The notes under the pieces were generated by a model that was not told the origin of the DNA, did no database searches, and saw only the letters and a list, made by a program, of their open reading frames with translations. Made by a program: the position numbers and the translations under genes. This document shows positions 16,029 through 25,266 of a stretch of DNA of 64,000 nucleotides, in pieces. Source of the stretch: an uncultured Mollicutes bacterium (lineage in GTDB: Bacteria; Bacillota_I; Bacilli_A; RFN20; CAG-826); the NCBI GenBank assembly GCA_900545015.1, contig UQXJ01000004.1, positions 1 to 64,000 of the forward strand, given 5' to 3'. Every line of letters begins with the position of its first letter. Within the stretch, counting starts at the first letter, position 1.

Positions 16029-18031
16029 TCCTCTTTAAGCTCCTCATATAAATTATTTTTCTTTATTTTTATTGTTGGAATAGAAATACATATGAAAGAA
16101 AATACAACAAAAAATACAACAAATAAAAGCACTATTTTCCAGTCGATATTAATAACATCATATAAAAAATATCCTTTTAAAATTTCATTTATACCCTTTG
16201 AAAAAAGAATTGAAGTTAAAACTCCCATAAGTGATCCAATAAATGCAAAAAATAGTTGTTCATTAATATAAATCTTTTTAATTTGTGATTCTCTAGCACC
16301 TAACGTTGCAAGAATAGCAGACTCTTTTTTATTCCTGATTGAAGAAAAATAAGCAAGAAAAGAACTAACAAAAAGCGATGTTGATAAAGTTATAATCACA
16401 AAAAAATCTAATCCTAAAAACACAGTTTTTGCTAAAGTGCTAAATGAATCAATGATAATAAAAGAATTATTTGTTATTTCAAACAGGCCGTTTTTTAAGG
16501 TCAGCAAATAATTTCTTTCCTTTTCGTTAAGACTAAATAGAAGGATTTTATAATTTGTTATTTCTTCATTTCCACCACTTCTTTCAACTAAATCATAATA
16601 ACTAATGTCCTTTTCTTCCTTCTGAGACAAATTAGTAGCATGTGTGCTTTTTAGTATTTTTTCAACATAAAATGGGTTATAAAAAATCGTTGGTTGATTA
16701 AGATAAAAGAATTCTTTTTTAACATATTTTAAGGAGAAATTTATCTCCACCGAGCACGTATCTTTAATGATTTCATATGTGTTATTTGTCTTCGAATATA
16801 TATCTTTTTTAATAAATAAAACTGATGAATGTTCACTATTTTCAGCTAAATTATTTGTCAAATATTTATCAAAAAACGTTTGATTCGCAACAATTTCGTT
16901 CTCTTTAAGAGAAATATCATAAAAAGGTTTTAAATAAAAATCTTTGATTTTAATTCCATCAATTTCGAGAATTTTTTCGCAATTAAAAAAGTATGAATAA
17001 TCATAAGAAGAAAGAATGTCTTTATTTATTATAAGTTGTTCAATTTCATCATTGTTCGGTCGTTCACTTTTAACTAAACTAAGGGGTGAATCTTTAATGC
17101 TTTCTTTTATGGTTTTAGAAACTTCAAAAGTATCTTTGTCGATATATGTATCAAATATTTTCTCTTTATTATTTTTGATACCCTCATTAAAAAAGAAAGA
17201 CAAAATTATAAAAAGCATTGTAAAAAGAGATGAAGCAAGATTAATCATATTTAATTTAATATTTTTAAATATGTTCTTTTTCGTAATCATGCTTATAAAT
17301 TTATTATCGCTTTTTCTTTTTCCTTTTCGCTTATCAACTTCATTAAATTTTCTTTTATTATCTTCATTGAATTCTAAAAGATCCATTCTTCCATTTCTAA
17401 GTTCAATGTATCCATCACATTTTTCATGCAATAAATTTACGTTATGAGTAACCATTATAACTAAGCATCTATTACTTATTTCATATAGATCACGATATAA
17501 AAGTAATGAGTTTTCTTCATCTAAAGCTCCAGTTGGTTCATCTAGAAGTAATATTTTTGGATCATTAATTAGAGCTCTTATTACACTTACCCTTTGTTTT
17601 TCTCCACCACTTAAAGTCTTTACATTTTGATTTATTTTTCCTTCAAGTTTGTATCTATCAATAAGCTCATCAACATAATCATCATCCACATTTCCTTTTA
17701 TAGATGCTGCAATATCTAAATTTTCTTTCATCGTTAGATCATCAATTAAATTATATTTTTGAAAAACGATTCCGATATTATCTTTTAATATTTTTTCAAA
17801 TTCACTTTTCTTTAATTTGAATATATTTGTGCCATCAATTAAAACTTCTCCCTCATCCGGCTTTATTAATCCGCATAAAATGTTTAATAATGTTGACTTT
17901 CCTGAACCACTTTTACCAAATATAAAAAATAAACCTCTATCAGGTAGCGTAAATGAAATTTTATTCAACACGCAATAATCTCTATTTTCAGAAAGAGCAA
18001 AAGACTTACTTATATTTTTTACTTCGAGCAT
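16025..18031 (-). CDS. ABC exporter, fused ATPase-FtsX-type permease (small partner)
   Basis: A 668-aa protein. The N-terminal 220 residues form an ATPase with GKSGSGKST, LSGGEKQR and ILLLDEPTGALD. The permease has a span near residue 255, an extracellular domain of about 260 residues, and three C-terminal spans. With the downstream 920-aa gene it probably forms a heterodimer in which each half carries both ATPase and permease, an uncommon layout. The frame opens at 18046, but GGAGG (minus strand, 18040-18036) lies between that ATG and the ATG at 18031, so I use 18031. The region upstream carries an element shared with the gene at 52977. Confidence 0.85.
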   Translation of the reverse strand: MLEVKNISKSFALSENRDYCVLNKISFTLPDRGLFFIFGKSGSGKSTLLNILCGLIKPDEGEVLIDGTNIFKLKKSEFEKILKDNIGIVFQKYNLIDDLTMKENLDIAASIKGNVDDDYVDELIDRYKLEGKINQNVKTLSGGEKQRVSVIRALINDPKILLLDEPTGALDEENSLLLYRDLYEISNRCLVIMVTHNVNLLHEKCDGYIELRNGRMDLLEFNEDNKRKFNEVDKRKGKRKSDNKFISMITKKNIFKNIKLNMINLASSLFTMLFIILSFFFNEGIKNNKEKIFDTYIDKDTFEVSKTIKESIKDSPLSLVKSERPNNDEIEQLIINKDILSSYDYSYFFNCEKILEIDGIKIKDFYLKPFYDISLKENEIVANQTFFDKYLTNNLAENSEHSSVLFIKKDIYSKTNNTYEIIKDTCSVEINFSLKYVKKEFFYLNQPTIFYNPFYVEKILKSTHATNLSQKEEKDISYYDLVERSGGNEEITNYKILLFSLNEKERNYLLTLKNGLFEITNNSFIIIDSFSTLAKTVFLGLDFFVIITLSTSLFVSSFLAYFSSIRNKKESAILATLGARESQIKKIYINEQLFFAFIGSLMGVLTSILFSKGINEILKGYFLYDVINIDWKIVLLFVVFFVVFSFICISIPTIKIKKNNLYEELKEE

Positions 18032-18049
18032 TTTTCCTCCTTTCATATA

Positions 18050-18080
18050 AGTAAGACGTATAGAATTTAAAAAATTTTAA
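18050..18080 (-). promoter_or_regulatory. Shared upstream element, copy A (exporter operon)
   Basis: On the minus strand the segment reads TTTAAATTCTATACGTCTTA and continues CTTAT, ahead of the AAAGGAGG ribosome binding site. It matches the region before 52977 with one substitution and one indel over about 32 nt. Both copies have TTAAAA 16 nt before CGTC. CGTC is an ECF-sigma-like -10 core. The element could instead be a repressor site around TACGTCGTA. No good TATAAT is present. Confidence 0.55.
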
Positions 18081-18104
18081 AAACGATTTAAATAAAATTG
18101 TCGA

Positions 18105-18132
18105 TTATAAAAAATATACGATTATTATCGTA
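18105..18132 (-). terminator. Inverted repeat, likely terminator of uvrA-lgt-HAD
   Basis: TACGAT (18117-18122) and ATCGTA (18127-18132) form a perfect 6-bp stem with a 4-nt loop. On the minus strand it is followed by TATTTTTTAT. It fits a weak intrinsic terminator after the HAD gene, but it also sits just upstream of the exporter promoter region and could be an operator. Confidence 0.5.
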
Positions 18133-18151
18133 CATTTAGTATTAAAAATTT

Positions 18152-18793
18152 TTATAACTTTTGTATTAATTTATACAATTCTTGATAATTTTTAACTATA
18201 GCAATTGGTTTAATGTCATCTTCATAACTACGTGGACACATAGTCATTAATACGCATTCAATACCTGCGTTTTTTGCAGTTAAATAGTCAAATTTTGTAT
18301 CACCAATCATTAAAGCATCTTCTTTTTTTAGATTTTCTTTATTTAGAATATAGTAAATTGATTCAGGGTCAGGTTTACATTTTAAGCCATCTGTACTAGT
18401 CACAATTACATCAAAATATTTAAATAAATCTAATTTCTTAAAGCAGAATTCAAGCATTTCTCTATTCTTAGAAGAACATACAGCCATTTTATATCCTTCT
18501 TTTTTTAATAAATCTAGATATAGTCTTTCATTATCAAAAAGAGTGGCATATTTTTCATAGTATTTAACCGTTCTTTTTCTATATTCTTTTAATATAAAAT
18601 TAGGGTCATATTCAGGAAAAGTTTCAGCGATAGAGTCTGTAACAGGTGGGCCAGAATATCCTCTTACCTTAATTTCATCAATTACATAATCTTTTGGTTT
18701 AAAATTTTTAAAAAGTTCTTTCCAAGTTTCAATAATTACTTTATCTGTATCAACTAAAGTTCCATCACAATCAAAAATTAATAATTTTTTCAT
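18152..18793 (-). CDS. HAD hydrolase, phosphoglycolate phosphatase/PpaX-like
   Basis: A 213-aa HAD subfamily IA phosphatase with a helical cap. Motif I FDCDGTLVDTD is near residue 6, motif II AVCSSKNR near 105, the lysine region KCKPDPE near 140, and motif IV MIGDTKFDYLTAKNAG near 165. The fold is shared by Gph (phosphoglycolate), PpaX (pyrophosphate) and nucleotidases, so substrate is undecided. I chose the ATG at 18793, which overlaps the lgt TGA as ATGA, over an ATG 4 codons earlier. Last gene of uvrA-lgt-HAD; PpaX-type genes are often next to lgt in Bacilli. Confidence 0.82.
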   Translation of the reverse strand: MKKLLIFDCDGTLVDTDKVIIETWKELFKNFKPKDYVIDEIKVRGYSGPPVTDSIAETFPEYDPNFILKEYRKRTVKYYEKYATLFDNERLYLDLLKKEGYKMAVCSSKNREMLEFCFKKLDLFKYFDVIVTSTDGLKCKPDPESIYYILNKENLKKEDALMIGDTKFDYLTAKNAGIECVLMTMCPRSYEDDIKPIAIVKNYQELYKLIQKL

Positions 18794-20328
18794 AGATTCA
18801 AACAAATAGCACTAATTACGATAATTGCGATTATTACAGCACCTAAAATAATTGAATTTCTTAAAATAATTTTATTATCTTCTATATCTTTAATTAATGT
18901 TCCATCAACATATTCTCTTGTTTTATACCATAAAAGTTTTTTATCTCTTAAAATCTTCCACACAGCAAAGAAAAGAACAATTACTAAACCTATTCCGATC
19001 ATCCAATATGAAGTTCTAATACTCATATCGTATTCATAAGAATGATAACGTAAAGGTTCTAGGAATAATCTAGTAAATCCATACCAAACTAAATACCATC
19101 CAACGCAGCTTCCGTTAGCATGATATTTTCCAAGTCCAACATAAATTCCATAATAAATTACAAAGTATCCAACTAAATTTGTAATACTTTCAATTGTCGA
19201 AAGTGGTAAATATGCTTGTGTTGCATTACCAATAAAATGAGAATTATCAAATTGGTAATTCATTTTTATAAATGTAGGTAGCCAACATAAACTATCTAAT
19301 GGAATTTCATTTCCATGGACTTCGCAGTTAAAGAAATTCCCAATTCTGCCAACAGCTTGAGCAATTAAAATTGTAGGAACTATAAGATCAACGACTCTTA
19401 AATACGACATATGTGTATAATCAGGATCTTTTTTCCAATATTTAATAACAAGCATTACAGCAACTCCACTTATAATTCCAAGAATCGCTCCACCCATAAT
19501 GCCAAGTCCACCTTCATTAAGCATTAAAATGTGAATTGGATCTTTAATATAAATTGAATTCCCACCATTATCAGAAATATCTAATAAAACATACCAAAGC
19601 CTTGCTCCAACAATTCCCATTGGGAAAGCAATAAAGAAGCAAGTTGTAATTAATCCGTGTTTTCCATAATATTGATAAATTCTATGGTCACATAATCCAA
19701 AAACAAAAAGTGCTCCTGATAAAATAAAGATTGCATAGAATGCAATTGATATTCCACCATCAAGAACTTTATGTCCACTTGAATTTACTATAAAATAAGG
19801 TTCTGGTTTTGTATAGCTATTAATAAATTTAATACCATGTTTTCCAATATAAATTGAATTGCATAATGGATATTGTAAATAAGGAGCATTGCCTTCACTC
19901 ATTAAAATGAAAGTAAAAGCCATTACTGGAACCATACTCCACATTAAAATTTTTGTTGTTTTTCTAAACTTAGAATCGAAATTATCAAAGAAAAAGAAAA
20001 AGAGAGCTGATGTTAAAAACACCATCATTGATGCACCAAATAAAATAACAAAAAAGTAAGATAAAAATTGATGTCCAGCATCAATAATTAGTGAATTTTT
20101 TGTAAAATAGTCGAGATTTACAGGGTTTTTATAAAAAGCAACAGTAAAAAGAACTAAACTTAATATAATTCCTAAACTCGCTCCACCTAGAATTAAAATG
20201 TCTTTTTTTAATAAATTTTCAAGTTTTACTCTAAGTTTATTTTTTATTAAATTAGAAATATAAACTCCATAAGCTATCCCTGAAAGTACAAATAAAGCCA
20301 TCGCAATATAATAAATTGCATCACTCAT
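18790..20328 (-). CDS. lgt: Prolipoprotein diacylglyceryl transferase, extended form
   Basis: A 512-aa polytopic membrane enzyme that transfers diacylglycerol to the lipobox cysteine of prelipoproteins. The Lgt signature AVGRIGNFFNCEVHG is near residue 325, and GGLGIMGGAILG is near residue 270. Typical Lgt is 260-300 aa. Here about 190 extra N-terminal residues carry several additional membrane segments that I cannot assign. The two lipoproteins at 38.7-42.3 kb are likely substrates. The start overlaps the uvrA 3' end by 8 nt. Confidence 0.88.
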   Translation of the reverse strand: MSDAIYYIAMALFVLSGIAYGVYISNLIKNKLRVKLENLLKKDILILGGASLGIILSLVLFTVAFYKNPVNLDYFTKNSLIIDAGHQFLSYFFVILFGASMMVFLTSALFFFFFDNFDSKFRKTTKILMWSMVPVMAFTFILMSEGNAPYLQYPLCNSIYIGKHGIKFINSYTKPEPYFIVNSSGHKVLDGGISIAFYAIFILSGALFVFGLCDHRIYQYYGKHGLITTCFFIAFPMGIVGARLWYVLLDISDNGGNSIYIKDPIHILMLNEGGLGIMGGAILGIISGVAVMLVIKYWKKDPDYTHMSYLRVVDLIVPTILIAQAVGRIGNFFNCEVHGNEIPLDSLCWLPTFIKMNYQFDNSHFIGNATQAYLPLSTIESITNLVGYFVIYYGIYVGLGKYHANGSCVGWYLVWYGFTRLFLEPLRYHSYEYDMSIRTSYWMIGIGLVIVLFFAVWKILRDKKLLWYKTREYVDGTLIKDIEDNKIILRNSIILGAVIIAIIVISAICLNL

Positions 20329-23182
20329 TTCTTATTTTCTCCTTTCTCTTTTTATCTTCATCTAAAGATCTTTTTAAATAATATCCTGTATAGCTTGATG
20401 AACAATTAGCGACTTCTTCAGGTGTACCAGTTGCTACAATTGTTCCACCTTTATTTCCACCTTCAGGACCAAGATCAATAATGTAATCTGCCATTTTAAT
20501 TACTTCTAAATTATGTTCAATAACTAAAACTGTATCACCATTATTAACAATTCTATCTAAAACTTCGAGAAGTTTTTTAACATCATCAACGTGAAGGCCA
20601 GTTGTTGGTTCATCTAAAATGTATAAAGTTTTACCTGTTGGTCTTTTTTGCAAATAATAAGCAAGTTTAACTCTTTGAGCTTCACCACCACTTAAAGTTG
20701 TAGCAGGTTGGCCAACTTTTACATACCCTAATCCTACATCAATCAATGTTTTAAGTTTTCTTGCTAATGAAACATGTGGTTTAAAGAATTCGTATGCATC
20801 CTCAATAGTCATTTCTAAAACATCATAAATGTTTTTTCCTTTATAGGTGCAAAGCAATGTTTCATCGTTATATCTTTTCCCATTACACTCATCACATTTT
20901 ACATAAACATCTGGTAAAAAATTCATTGGAATACGAGTAACTCCAGCGCCTTGGCAGTGTTCACATCTTCCTCCAGGAACATTAAAAGAGAATCTTCCTT
21001 TATCAAATCCATGTGCTTTAGACTCAATTGTATTAGCAAAAATTTCACGAATTTCATCAAATGCTTTTACATATGTTGCTGGGTTACTTCTTGGAGTTCT
21101 TCCAATTGGTTCTTGTGAAATATTTATAACTTTATCAATGTTCTCAAGTCCTTTGAGTTCTTTATAAGGTCCATGATCAACATCTTTATGTTCAAGCAAT
21201 CCATAAATTGAATTATAAATTGTTTCGTTTACTAAACTTGATTTTCCACTTCCACTAACACCAGTAACACAAACAAATTCACCTAAAGGTATTTTTGCTG
21301 AAATATTTTTAAGATTGTTTATTGCACAACCTTTAACTTCTAAAAATTTTCCATTTCCTTTTCTTCTACTTAAAGGAACTGGAATATATTTTCTTCCACT
21401 TAAATATTGACCAGTTATTGAATCAGGATGACTTTCAATTTCTTTTAAATCTCCACTTGCAACAACTTTTCCACCATGCACCCCGGCACCAGGTCCAATA
21501 TCGACAATAAAATCAGCAGCTCTAATCATGTCTTCATCGTGTTCAACAACAATTAAAGTATTGCCTAAATCCCTCATTTCTTTAAGTGTTGTAATAAGTT
21601 TTTCACTATCTCTTTGATGAAGTCCGATGCTTGGTTCATCTAAAACATATAAAACACCAGATAATTTACTACCAATTTGAGTAGCTAATCTAATTCTTTG
21701 ACTTTCACCACCACTTAATGTCATAGACATTCTTGCAAGTGTTAAATAATCAAGTCCAACATCAATTAAAAATTTAAGTCTATTTTTAATTTCTTCGATA
21801 ACCATTGAAGAAACTTCAATTTGATAAGGTGTTAAAGTATTCTTCAAATTTGAAATAAATTCATAGCATTTATCAAGGCTTAAACAAGTAACTTCATAAA
21901 TATTTAAACCATTAATTTTTACACTTAAAACAGCATCATTTAAACGTGCACCATGGCATTTTGTGCATTCCTTGTCTTTTAAAAATGATGCGTACCATTC
22001 ACGAGTAAAATCACTTGTTGTTTCTTTATAAAGCCTTTCAATTCTAGTTTTTACACCTTCAAGAAATCCATTTCTATTAACAGAATTTCCACTACTTGAC
22101 TTTAATTTAAAACTTAATGGCTCTTTACTTCCATTTAAAATAATATCAACATCTTCTTTGCTTAGCTCATTAAAAGGTTTATTACAATCAATGTGATAAT
22201 AATCCATTAAATATTTAAAAGATTGCCAGTCTAAATTTTGTGAACCAACAATGTTTTTATAAAATAAAATTGCGCCTTCATTGATACTCTTTGTTTTATC
22301 TGGAACAAGTAAATCAATATCAACTTCTTGAGAAATTCCAAGTCCATCACAAGCTGGACAGCAGCCAAGAGGTGAATTAAAAGAAAATAAACGTGGTTCA
22401 AGTTTTGGAACAGTAAAACCACATTCAGGACATGCGTTATGTTCACTATAAAGTGTTTCTTGGTCGTTTGTTAAAACAAGCACAAATCCATTTGCCCATT
22501 CACAAGCAAGTTCTACAGCTTCAAAAATTCTACTTTTTGATTCAGGCTTTAAAACAATACGATCAATTACAATATCGATATTGTGTCTTTTATTTTTATC
22601 AAGAGGTTTAATCTCTTCAATTGTCATCATTTCTCCATCAATTCTAAGACGAGAAAAACCATTAGCTTTTATCTTATCGATGGTATCTTTAAATGTGCCT
22701 TTTTCATTTCTAACGATTGGAGAAAGTATTTGAATCCTTGAGTTTTGCGGACTTTTTAATATAATATCAACAATTTTTTGATTTGAAAAAGCGATAATTG
22801 GTGTGTGGTGAGTTGGACAATAAGGAATGCCAATTCTAGAAAATAATAATCTTAAATAATCATAAATTTCAGTAACCGTTCCAACAGTTGAACGTGGGTT
22901 ATGAGAAACACTTTTTTGGTCAATTGCAATTGCTGGAGACAATCCTTCAATTGATTCAACATCTGGTTTTTCAAAGCTTCCTAAAAATTGTCTAGCATAA
23001 CTAGAAAGTGATTCAACATATCTTCTTTGCCCTTCAGCAAAAATTGTATCGAAAGCCAAAGTAGATTTTCCACTTCCACTTACACCTGTAAATAAAATTA
23101 ATTTGTCTTTTGGTAAAGTCAAATCAATGTCTTTTAAGTTATTAACTTTTGCGCCTTTAATCTTAATCTCATTTATTGCCAT
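20321..23182 (-). CDS. uvrA: Excinuclease ABC subunit A
   Basis: A 953-aa DNA damage sensor of nucleotide excision repair with two ABC modules. Walker A motifs are GVSGSGKST near residue 33 and GVSGSGKSS near residue 640. Zinc-binding CPECG...CCPACDG and CEHCQGAG...CDECNGKRY clusters are present, as are two signature motifs TLSGGE(S/A)QR. The length is typical. No uvrB lies next to it. The ATG has no Shine-Dalgarno sequence and TATAAT lies 7 nt upstream, so the message is probably leaderless. First gene of uvrA-lgt-HAD. Confidence 0.96.
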   Translation of the reverse strand: MAINEIKIKGAKVNNLKDIDLTLPKDKLILFTGVSGSGKSTLAFDTIFAEGQRRYVESLSSYARQFLGSFEKPDVESIEGLSPAIAIDQKSVSHNPRSTVGTVTEIYDYLRLLFSRIGIPYCPTHHTPIIAFSNQKIVDIILKSPQNSRIQILSPIVRNEKGTFKDTIDKIKANGFSRLRIDGEMMTIEEIKPLDKNKRHNIDIVIDRIVLKPESKSRIFEAVELACEWANGFVLVLTNDQETLYSEHNACPECGFTVPKLEPRLFSFNSPLGCCPACDGLGISQEVDIDLLVPDKTKSINEGAILFYKNIVGSQNLDWQSFKYLMDYYHIDCNKPFNELSKEDVDIILNGSKEPLSFKLKSSSGNSVNRNGFLEGVKTRIERLYKETTSDFTREWYASFLKDKECTKCHGARLNDAVLSVKINGLNIYEVTCLSLDKCYEFISNLKNTLTPYQIEVSSMVIEEIKNRLKFLIDVGLDYLTLARMSMTLSGGESQRIRLATQIGSKLSGVLYVLDEPSIGLHQRDSEKLITTLKEMRDLGNTLIVVEHDEDMIRAADFIVDIGPGAGVHGGKVVASGDLKEIESHPDSITGQYLSGRKYIPVPLSRRKGNGKFLEVKGCAINNLKNISAKIPLGEFVCVTGVSGSGKSSLVNETIYNSIYGLLEHKDVDHGPYKELKGLENIDKVINISQEPIGRTPRSNPATYVKAFDEIREIFANTIESKAHGFDKGRFSFNVPGGRCEHCQGAGVTRIPMNFLPDVYVKCDECNGKRYNDETLLCTYKGKNIYDVLEMTIEDAYEFFKPHVSLARKLKTLIDVGLGYVKVGQPATTLSGGEAQRVKLAYYLQKRPTGKTLYILDEPTTGLHVDDVKKLLEVLDRIVNNGDTVLVIEHNLEVIKMADYIIDLGPEGGNKGGTIVATGTPEEVANCSSSYTGYYLKRSLDEDKKRKEKIRNE

Positions 23183-23189
23183 ATTAAAA

Positions 23190-23195
23190 ATTATA
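23190..23195 (-). promoter_or_regulatory. -10 box of uvrA, leaderless start
   Basis: A perfect TATAAT on the minus strand (23195 to 23190), 7 nt before the uvrA ATG. The predicted start of transcription is 23183, adjacent to the A of ATG at 23182. The -35 region is weak. No SOS box of the B. subtilis CGAAC-N4-GTTCG type is evident. Confidence 0.6.
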
Positions 23196-23364
23196 GTCGT
23201 ACAATTTAACTTTTAAAAGTTAAATAATTTTTCAGAAAATTTTTCGGTTTAAGACACATTATTTTCATAGAATTTAGAATTTTTTTGGTGTTTAAATATA
23301 TTTATATTTATTATTGAGTTAATTTGTGGTATTTTTATTACTAGTTTTTTTGGAGGTATTAGGT

Positions 23365-25191
23365 ATGAAGATGAGAAATGTCGCTATTATTGCACACGTT
23401 GACCATGGTAAAACCACACTTGTTAACCAACTTTTAAAATACAGTGGAACATTTAGAGAAAATGAAAAATTAGAAGATAGATCAATGGATAGTGATCCGA
23501 TAGAAAGAGAAAGAGGAATCACAATTCTTGCTAAGACTACAAGTGTTAGATATAAAGACTATAAAATTAACATTCTTGATACTCCAGGGCACGCTGATTT
23601 CGGTGGTGAAGTTGAAAGAATTATGCACATGGTTGATGGCTGCTTACTTCTTGTCGACGCATTCGAAGGTACAATGCCTCAAACTAGATTTGTTTTAAAG
23701 AAAGCAATCGAAGCAGGTGTTAAACCTGTTGTCGTAATCAATAAAGTTGATAGACCAAACGCAAATCCACAAAAAGCTGTTGATGAAGTTTTATCACTTT
23801 TTATGGAACTTGGCGCACCAGATGATTTCTTAGATTTCAAAGTTGCTTATTGTAGTGCATTAAATGGTACAAGTAGTTTAGATCCATCAGCAGATACACA
23901 AAAACCAGGTATGGATCCAATCTTTGATTTAATCGTTTCAGAAGTTTCAGAACCAAAAGTTACTGAAGTTGGACCACTTCAAATGCAAGTTGCACTTCTT
24001 GACTACAATGACTATGTCGGAAGAATGGGTATCGGAAGAGTCCAAAGAGGAACAATTAAACTTGGCGATATGGTCTCTTGTGCTAGAACAGATGGAACAA
24101 CTAAAAACTTCAAGATTTTAAAACTCATCGGTTATTACGGATTAAAGAAAGTTGAAATTCAAGAAGCTCACGCTGGAGAAATTTGTGCTGTTGCAGGCCT
24201 TGCTGATATCAACGTTGGCGATACAATCTGCGATACATCAAAAGTTGAACCACTTCCACCACTCCACATTGATGAACCAACTCTTCAAATGACATTTGGT
24301 ACAAACTCATCACCATTTAGTGGAAGAGATGGAAAGCTCTTAACAGCTAGACAAATCGAAGAAAGACTTTATAAAGAAGCTCAAAAAGATGTTTCTTTGA
24401 AAGTAAGTAGAGTCGCAAATAGTGAAACATGGGTTGTTTCAGGTAGAGGAGAACTTCACCTTGGTATTTTAATTGAAAATATGCGTAGAGAAGGTTTTGA
24501 ACTCGAAGTTTCACGTCCACAAGTTATTATTAAGGAAATTGATGGTGTTAAATGTGAACCATTCGAAGATTTAAGTGTCGAAGTTCCTAACGATTTCGTT
24601 GGTGATATTATGACTTCACTTGGTTCAAGAGATGCAGAACTTGTCGATATGGATGCAGGTGATGTTAATACAAAAATTAATTACATTATTCCTTCAAGAG
24701 GCTTAATCGGATTCGTTACTAACTTCCTTACATTAACTAAAGGCTATGGAATTATTGCTCATACATTTAGAGAATATAAACCAATCGCACAAGGTAAAAT
24801 TGGTGAAAGACAAATTGGCGTTCTTGTTGCAACAGATACAGGTCCAGCTACACCATATGCACTTCAACACGTTGAAGAAAGAGGTGTAATGTTCATTTAT
24901 CCAGGTACAGACGTTTATGAAGGTATGATTGTTGGTGAAAATAAATATGACATTGACTTAAGTGTTAACGTTTGCCAAACAAAGAACCTTACAAATCAAA
25001 GAAGTGCTAATAAGGATCAAACAGTTGTTTTAAAAACACCACGTAAGTTAACACTTGAAGCTTGCCTTGATTATATTAATTCAGACGAACTTGTTGAAAT
25101 TACTCCTAACTCATTCAGAATGCGTAAGAGAATCTTAAATGACGCACAAAGAAAGAAATGGGAAGCAAAAAATAGATTAAATAACAACTAA
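23365..25191 (+). CDS. typA: Translational GTPase TypA/BipA
   Basis: A 608-aa ribosome-associated GTPase of the EF-G/LepA group, active in ribosome assembly and stress. G1 is AHVDHGKTTL near residue 12, G2 is RERGITI, G3 DTPGHADF near 72 and G4 NKVDR near 127. BipA-specific C-terminal sequence (SANKDQTVVLKTPRKLTLE) is present near residue 555. I chose ATG 23365 because GGAGG at 23352-23356 is 8 nt upstream; 13 further codons are open upstream. Single-gene unit with its own terminator. Confidence 0.95.
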   Translation: MKMRNVAIIAHVDHGKTTLVNQLLKYSGTFRENEKLEDRSMDSDPIERERGITILAKTTSVRYKDYKINILDTPGHADFGGEVERIMHMVDGCLLLVDAFEGTMPQTRFVLKKAIEAGVKPVVVINKVDRPNANPQKAVDEVLSLFMELGAPDDFLDFKVAYCSALNGTSSLDPSADTQKPGMDPIFDLIVSEVSEPKVTEVGPLQMQVALLDYNDYVGRMGIGRVQRGTIKLGDMVSCARTDGTTKNFKILKLIGYYGLKKVEIQEAHAGEICAVAGLADINVGDTICDTSKVEPLPPLHIDEPTLQMTFGTNSSPFSGRDGKLLTARQIEERLYKEAQKDVSLKVSRVANSETWVVSGRGELHLGILIENMRREGFELEVSRPQVIIKEIDGVKCEPFEDLSVEVPNDFVGDIMTSLGSRDAELVDMDAGDVNTKINYIIPSRGLIGFVTNFLTLTKGYGIIAHTFREYKPIAQGKIGERQIGVLVATDTGPATPYALQHVEERGVMFIYPGTDVYEGMIVGENKYDIDLSVNVCQTKNLTNQRSANKDQTVVLKTPRKLTLEACLDYINSDELVEITPNSFRMRKRILNDAQRKKWEAKNRLNNN

Positions 25192-25196
25192 AAATT

Positions 25197-25249
25197 AAAA
25201 AGCATGCTCGTTAATTAGATTAAATATTTAATTAAAGCATGCTTTTTTT
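25197..25249. terminator. Terminator after typA
   Basis: AAAAAGCATGCT (25197-25208) and AGCATGCTTTTT (from 25236) form a 12-bp stem closing an AT-rich loop, with T7 on the + strand and a T-rich tail on the - strand. It lies between convergent typA and the ABC permease gene. Confidence 0.88.
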
Positions 25250-25266
25250 ATTGCTATTTTTCTTTA

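Noticed and set aside
23183..23230. LexA-type SOS box before uvrA
   Set aside because: GTACGAC is present but there is no matching dyad of the CGAAC-N4-GTTCG kind.
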